This document shows, piece after piece, positions 61,880 through 64,000 of a DNA stretch of 64,000 bases. The notes under the pieces were generated by a model. It made no database searches. It saw nothing but the letters and a program-made list of their open reading frames with translations, and was not told the DNA's origin. The stretch covers positions 8,303,392 to 8,367,391 of the forward strand of contig LR746265.1 in assembly GCA_902729315.2 (NCBI GenBank), given 5' to 3'. A program made the translations under genes and the position numbers. This stretch comes from Spirodela intermedia. Lineage: Eukaryota; Streptophyta; Magnoliopsida; Alismatales; Araceae. Position 1 is the stretch's first letter. Each line of letters opens with the position of its first letter.

Positions 61880-62745
61880 AAAAATCATCTTGGAGTCTAT
61901 AACTTGCTCTAGATAATACTCATAGATATCTATAACATTAAATATAGATGATATTCTCATTATCTTTAGTAAGTCAATGACATACGCATTGTCATTAATC
62001 TTTTGAAGGACTTTAAATGAAACATACTTTCGTGTACTGAGTTTGTGATAATTTCTTATTAGCAATCGTTCTTTTCTCAATTATATCATAACTAAATCAT
62101 CAACATCAAAGATCTTCTCTCTTGTTTTTCAATCTGTCTTTTCCTTGTAGTTTGCATAATTGGTTGTAAGATGATTCTTTACATTCTCATGTATTTTTTG
62201 GATGTATTATGTCATGTTATTTGTTGCTATCTTAGTACCAGATTTTCTTAATACTTCAATTAAGTCAAGAGGGACTTTTGGTAGAAAATAGTAGACAATA
62301 GAAAATAGAGAGTAATTTGTTGATCGATTTACCATAGAATTGTATGCGAATTCTATGACAAGATCTCATTATCTTGGTTTGTCCCCTGAAATACAACAGA
62401 TTAAATTATCAAGTGTCTTGTTACCCACTTTTATTTGACCATTAGTTTGTGAATGACTTGTAATATGAATTTTAAACATGAGTAAAATATGTTCCAAAGA
62501 GTATGCTAGAAATGGAACATAAATTTTGAGTCTCTATCCGATGTAATAGTCTTAGGCACTCCATGCAAATGAATTATTTTCTTGAAAAATAAATTTGCTA
62601 CTTGAACGGCATCATTAGTCATTTTACAAAAAATAAAATGTGTCATCTTTAAGAATCTATCCACAACCACAACAAAATCTGCTCCTCTTTGGGTATGTGG
62701 TAATCCCAAAATAAAATCCATAGAAATGTCAGTCCATGCTTTATC
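61880..62745 (-). pseudogene. Chromovirus-like integrase remnant
   Basis: Minus-strand translation gives [57 protein letters not shown], then (across stops) EFAYNSMVNRSTNYSLF, LRKERLLIRNYHKLSTRKY, FKVLQKINDNAYVIDL and FNVIDIYEYY. That is the order of a Ty3/gypsy chromovirus integrase, with the C-terminal GPF-like module close to CRM/Reina-type elements. The two catalytic Asp are readable, but the Glu position reads Lys (Q-I-K-V-G-N). The zinc-binding part between RNase H and the core is deleted. No chromodomain is visible after the integrase end. Confidence 0.85.
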
Positions 62746-62824
62746 TAGAATGGGTAGTGGAATGTATAAACTTGTGTTCCTACATAGAGTTTTGTCAAAT
62801 ATTCAAAACCACTAACTTCTCTCA

Positions 62825-64000
62825 TTGTAATCAGAATTATTGATTTTTGACTCAATGCATCAACCACTTTGTTTGATTTTCTTGATTTGTGTTTTATCAC
62901 AAAAGAAAACTTTTAAATAAATAAAATCCATCTAACATGCATTCTATTGATAGTGGTATGACTACTGACTGATTTCAAAACTTGATGGTCAATAATTTCC
63001 TGTTGAATCAAGTAATATTCTCAAGCATGTAATGATCTAACCACAACATAAATTTCTAATTCATATGTAGTCCACTTTCTTTTGGCTTCTGCTATTTTCT
63101 CACTATAAAAAGTAACTACACGACCTTCCTAGGATAATACAGCTCCAATTCTAGTAATTGAGGCATCACATTCTACTTCAAATAATTTATCAAAATTTGG
63201 TAGTGCTAGTACAAGGGTAGAACTTAACTTTAATTAGAATAAAACTTCTATCTGCTACATCTGTCCATTGAAAGTTTTCTCTTTTCATGCATTCAATGAT
63301 GGAAGTCATAATTGAACTGAAATTTTGAATAAATCTTCTATAAAAAGATGCTAAGCCATGAAAACTATGAACATCATAGATATTTTTTAGAATTGACTAG
63401 TCATTAATAGCTTCAACCTTTTCTTCATCCACTTTGATGCCATCTGCACTTACAATATATCCTAGAAACTAAACTTGAAATAAGAAATTTACATTTTTTC
63501 AAGTTGATCAATAACTTGTTATAAAACAATCATTACAGATCTCAAATGATGATGATGTTATTCTTATGTGGTACTGTATATCAAAATATCGTCAAAATAG
63601 ACAACAATAAATTTTCCAATGAAAAACTTTAATACCTAATTCATCATTCACATAGAGGTACTTGGAGCATTAAATAAGTCAAATGGCATAACCAACTATT
63701 CATATAACCCTACTTTTGTCTTAAAAGCGATCTTTCATTCATCACCTAGACAAATTCAAATTTGATGATACCCACTTTTAATATCAATTTTGGAGAGGAT
63801 CCTAGAACCACCCAGCATGTCAAGCATATCATCAAGTTTTGGAATTAGAAATCTACATTTCATTATGATTTTATTAATTGCTCGACTAACTACACACATT
63901 CTTCAGGTTCTATCTTTTTTTAGAACTAATAATGTAGGTATTGAGTATGGGCTCATACTTTCATGAATTAATCCTTTCTCTAATAGCTCTTCAACTTGTT
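62825..64000 (-). pseudogene. Chromovirus-like reverse transcriptase and RNase H remnant
   Basis: This runs off the right edge. On the minus strand RT shows [69 protein letters not shown] and the catalytic VYFDDILIYS (YFDD at 63588-63599, intact). RNase H shows [36 protein letters not shown] and later NKVVDALS. Several stop codons (for example in DRT*RMCV) and frameshifts make it non-coding. This element is distinct from the Athila/Tat-like element at the left edge. Confidence 0.85.

Overview
The window looks like a flowering-plant nuclear region, probably from a monocot. The evidence is a calcium-dependent protein kinase gene with the standard plant exon layout and very G/C-rich third codon positions, two plant-only hybrid proline-rich/8-cysteine protein genes, and a background of decayed Ty3/gypsy LTR retrotransposons. 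The species cannot be fixed from the sequence. Only three genes look intact: two secreted proline-rich proteins (21.5-22.9 kb and 45.7-46.8 kb, both minus) and one CDPK (56.9-60.3 kb, plus).

Region 1-17.6 kb is a nest of retrotransposons. A degraded Athila/Tat-like Ty3/gypsy element (gag, protease, RT, RNase H, integrase) runs from the left edge to a 3' LTR at 6643-8269 (called LTR family A here). It is followed by a truncated A LTR, a second LTR family (D) split by an A LTR that itself holds another A LTR, an integrase remnant with its own A LTR, and a third LTR type (H) ending at 17596.

Region 17.6-48.8 kb is a locally duplicated block centred on the proline-rich gene. Copy 1 is about 17597-23775 and copy 2 about 38630-47697. 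A partial third copy lies at 37.5-38.6 kb, and a broken 8-cysteine pseudogene on the opposite strand lies at 34.03-34.19 kb. Copy 2 has since gained a dispersed repeat (E, 39.3-40.7 kb), an expanded 32-bp tandem repeat and a solo D LTR with a perfect target duplication. Between the copies are an E repeat with GA microsatellite (26.6-28.3 kb), a chromovirus-type integrase scrap (30.4-30.7 kb), a solo A LTR with a triplicated 144-bp module (31581-33483) and an old 1-kb tandem duplication (35-37 kb).

Region 48.8-56.2 kb holds more A and D LTR pieces, a solo A LTR (52211-53777), and a coiled-coil-like pseudogene interrupted by a solo LTR of a fourth family (F, 54084-54762). The CDPK gene follows, with eight coding exons and CT microsatellites on both sides. 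The right end (61.4-64 kb) is the 3' half of an F-family chromovirus-like element on the minus strand, with integrase, RNase H and RT fragments full of stops.

The genes do not form a pathway. The proline-rich proteins are predicted cell-wall/apoplast proteins; the kinase is a predicted membrane-anchored calcium sensor-effector. The most unusual features are the proline tracts (one of 130 uninterrupted prolines), their very recent in-frame repeat expansions, and a compensated frameshift inside one tract. I found no CRISPR array, prokaryotic-type operon or convincing tRNA/rRNA gene.
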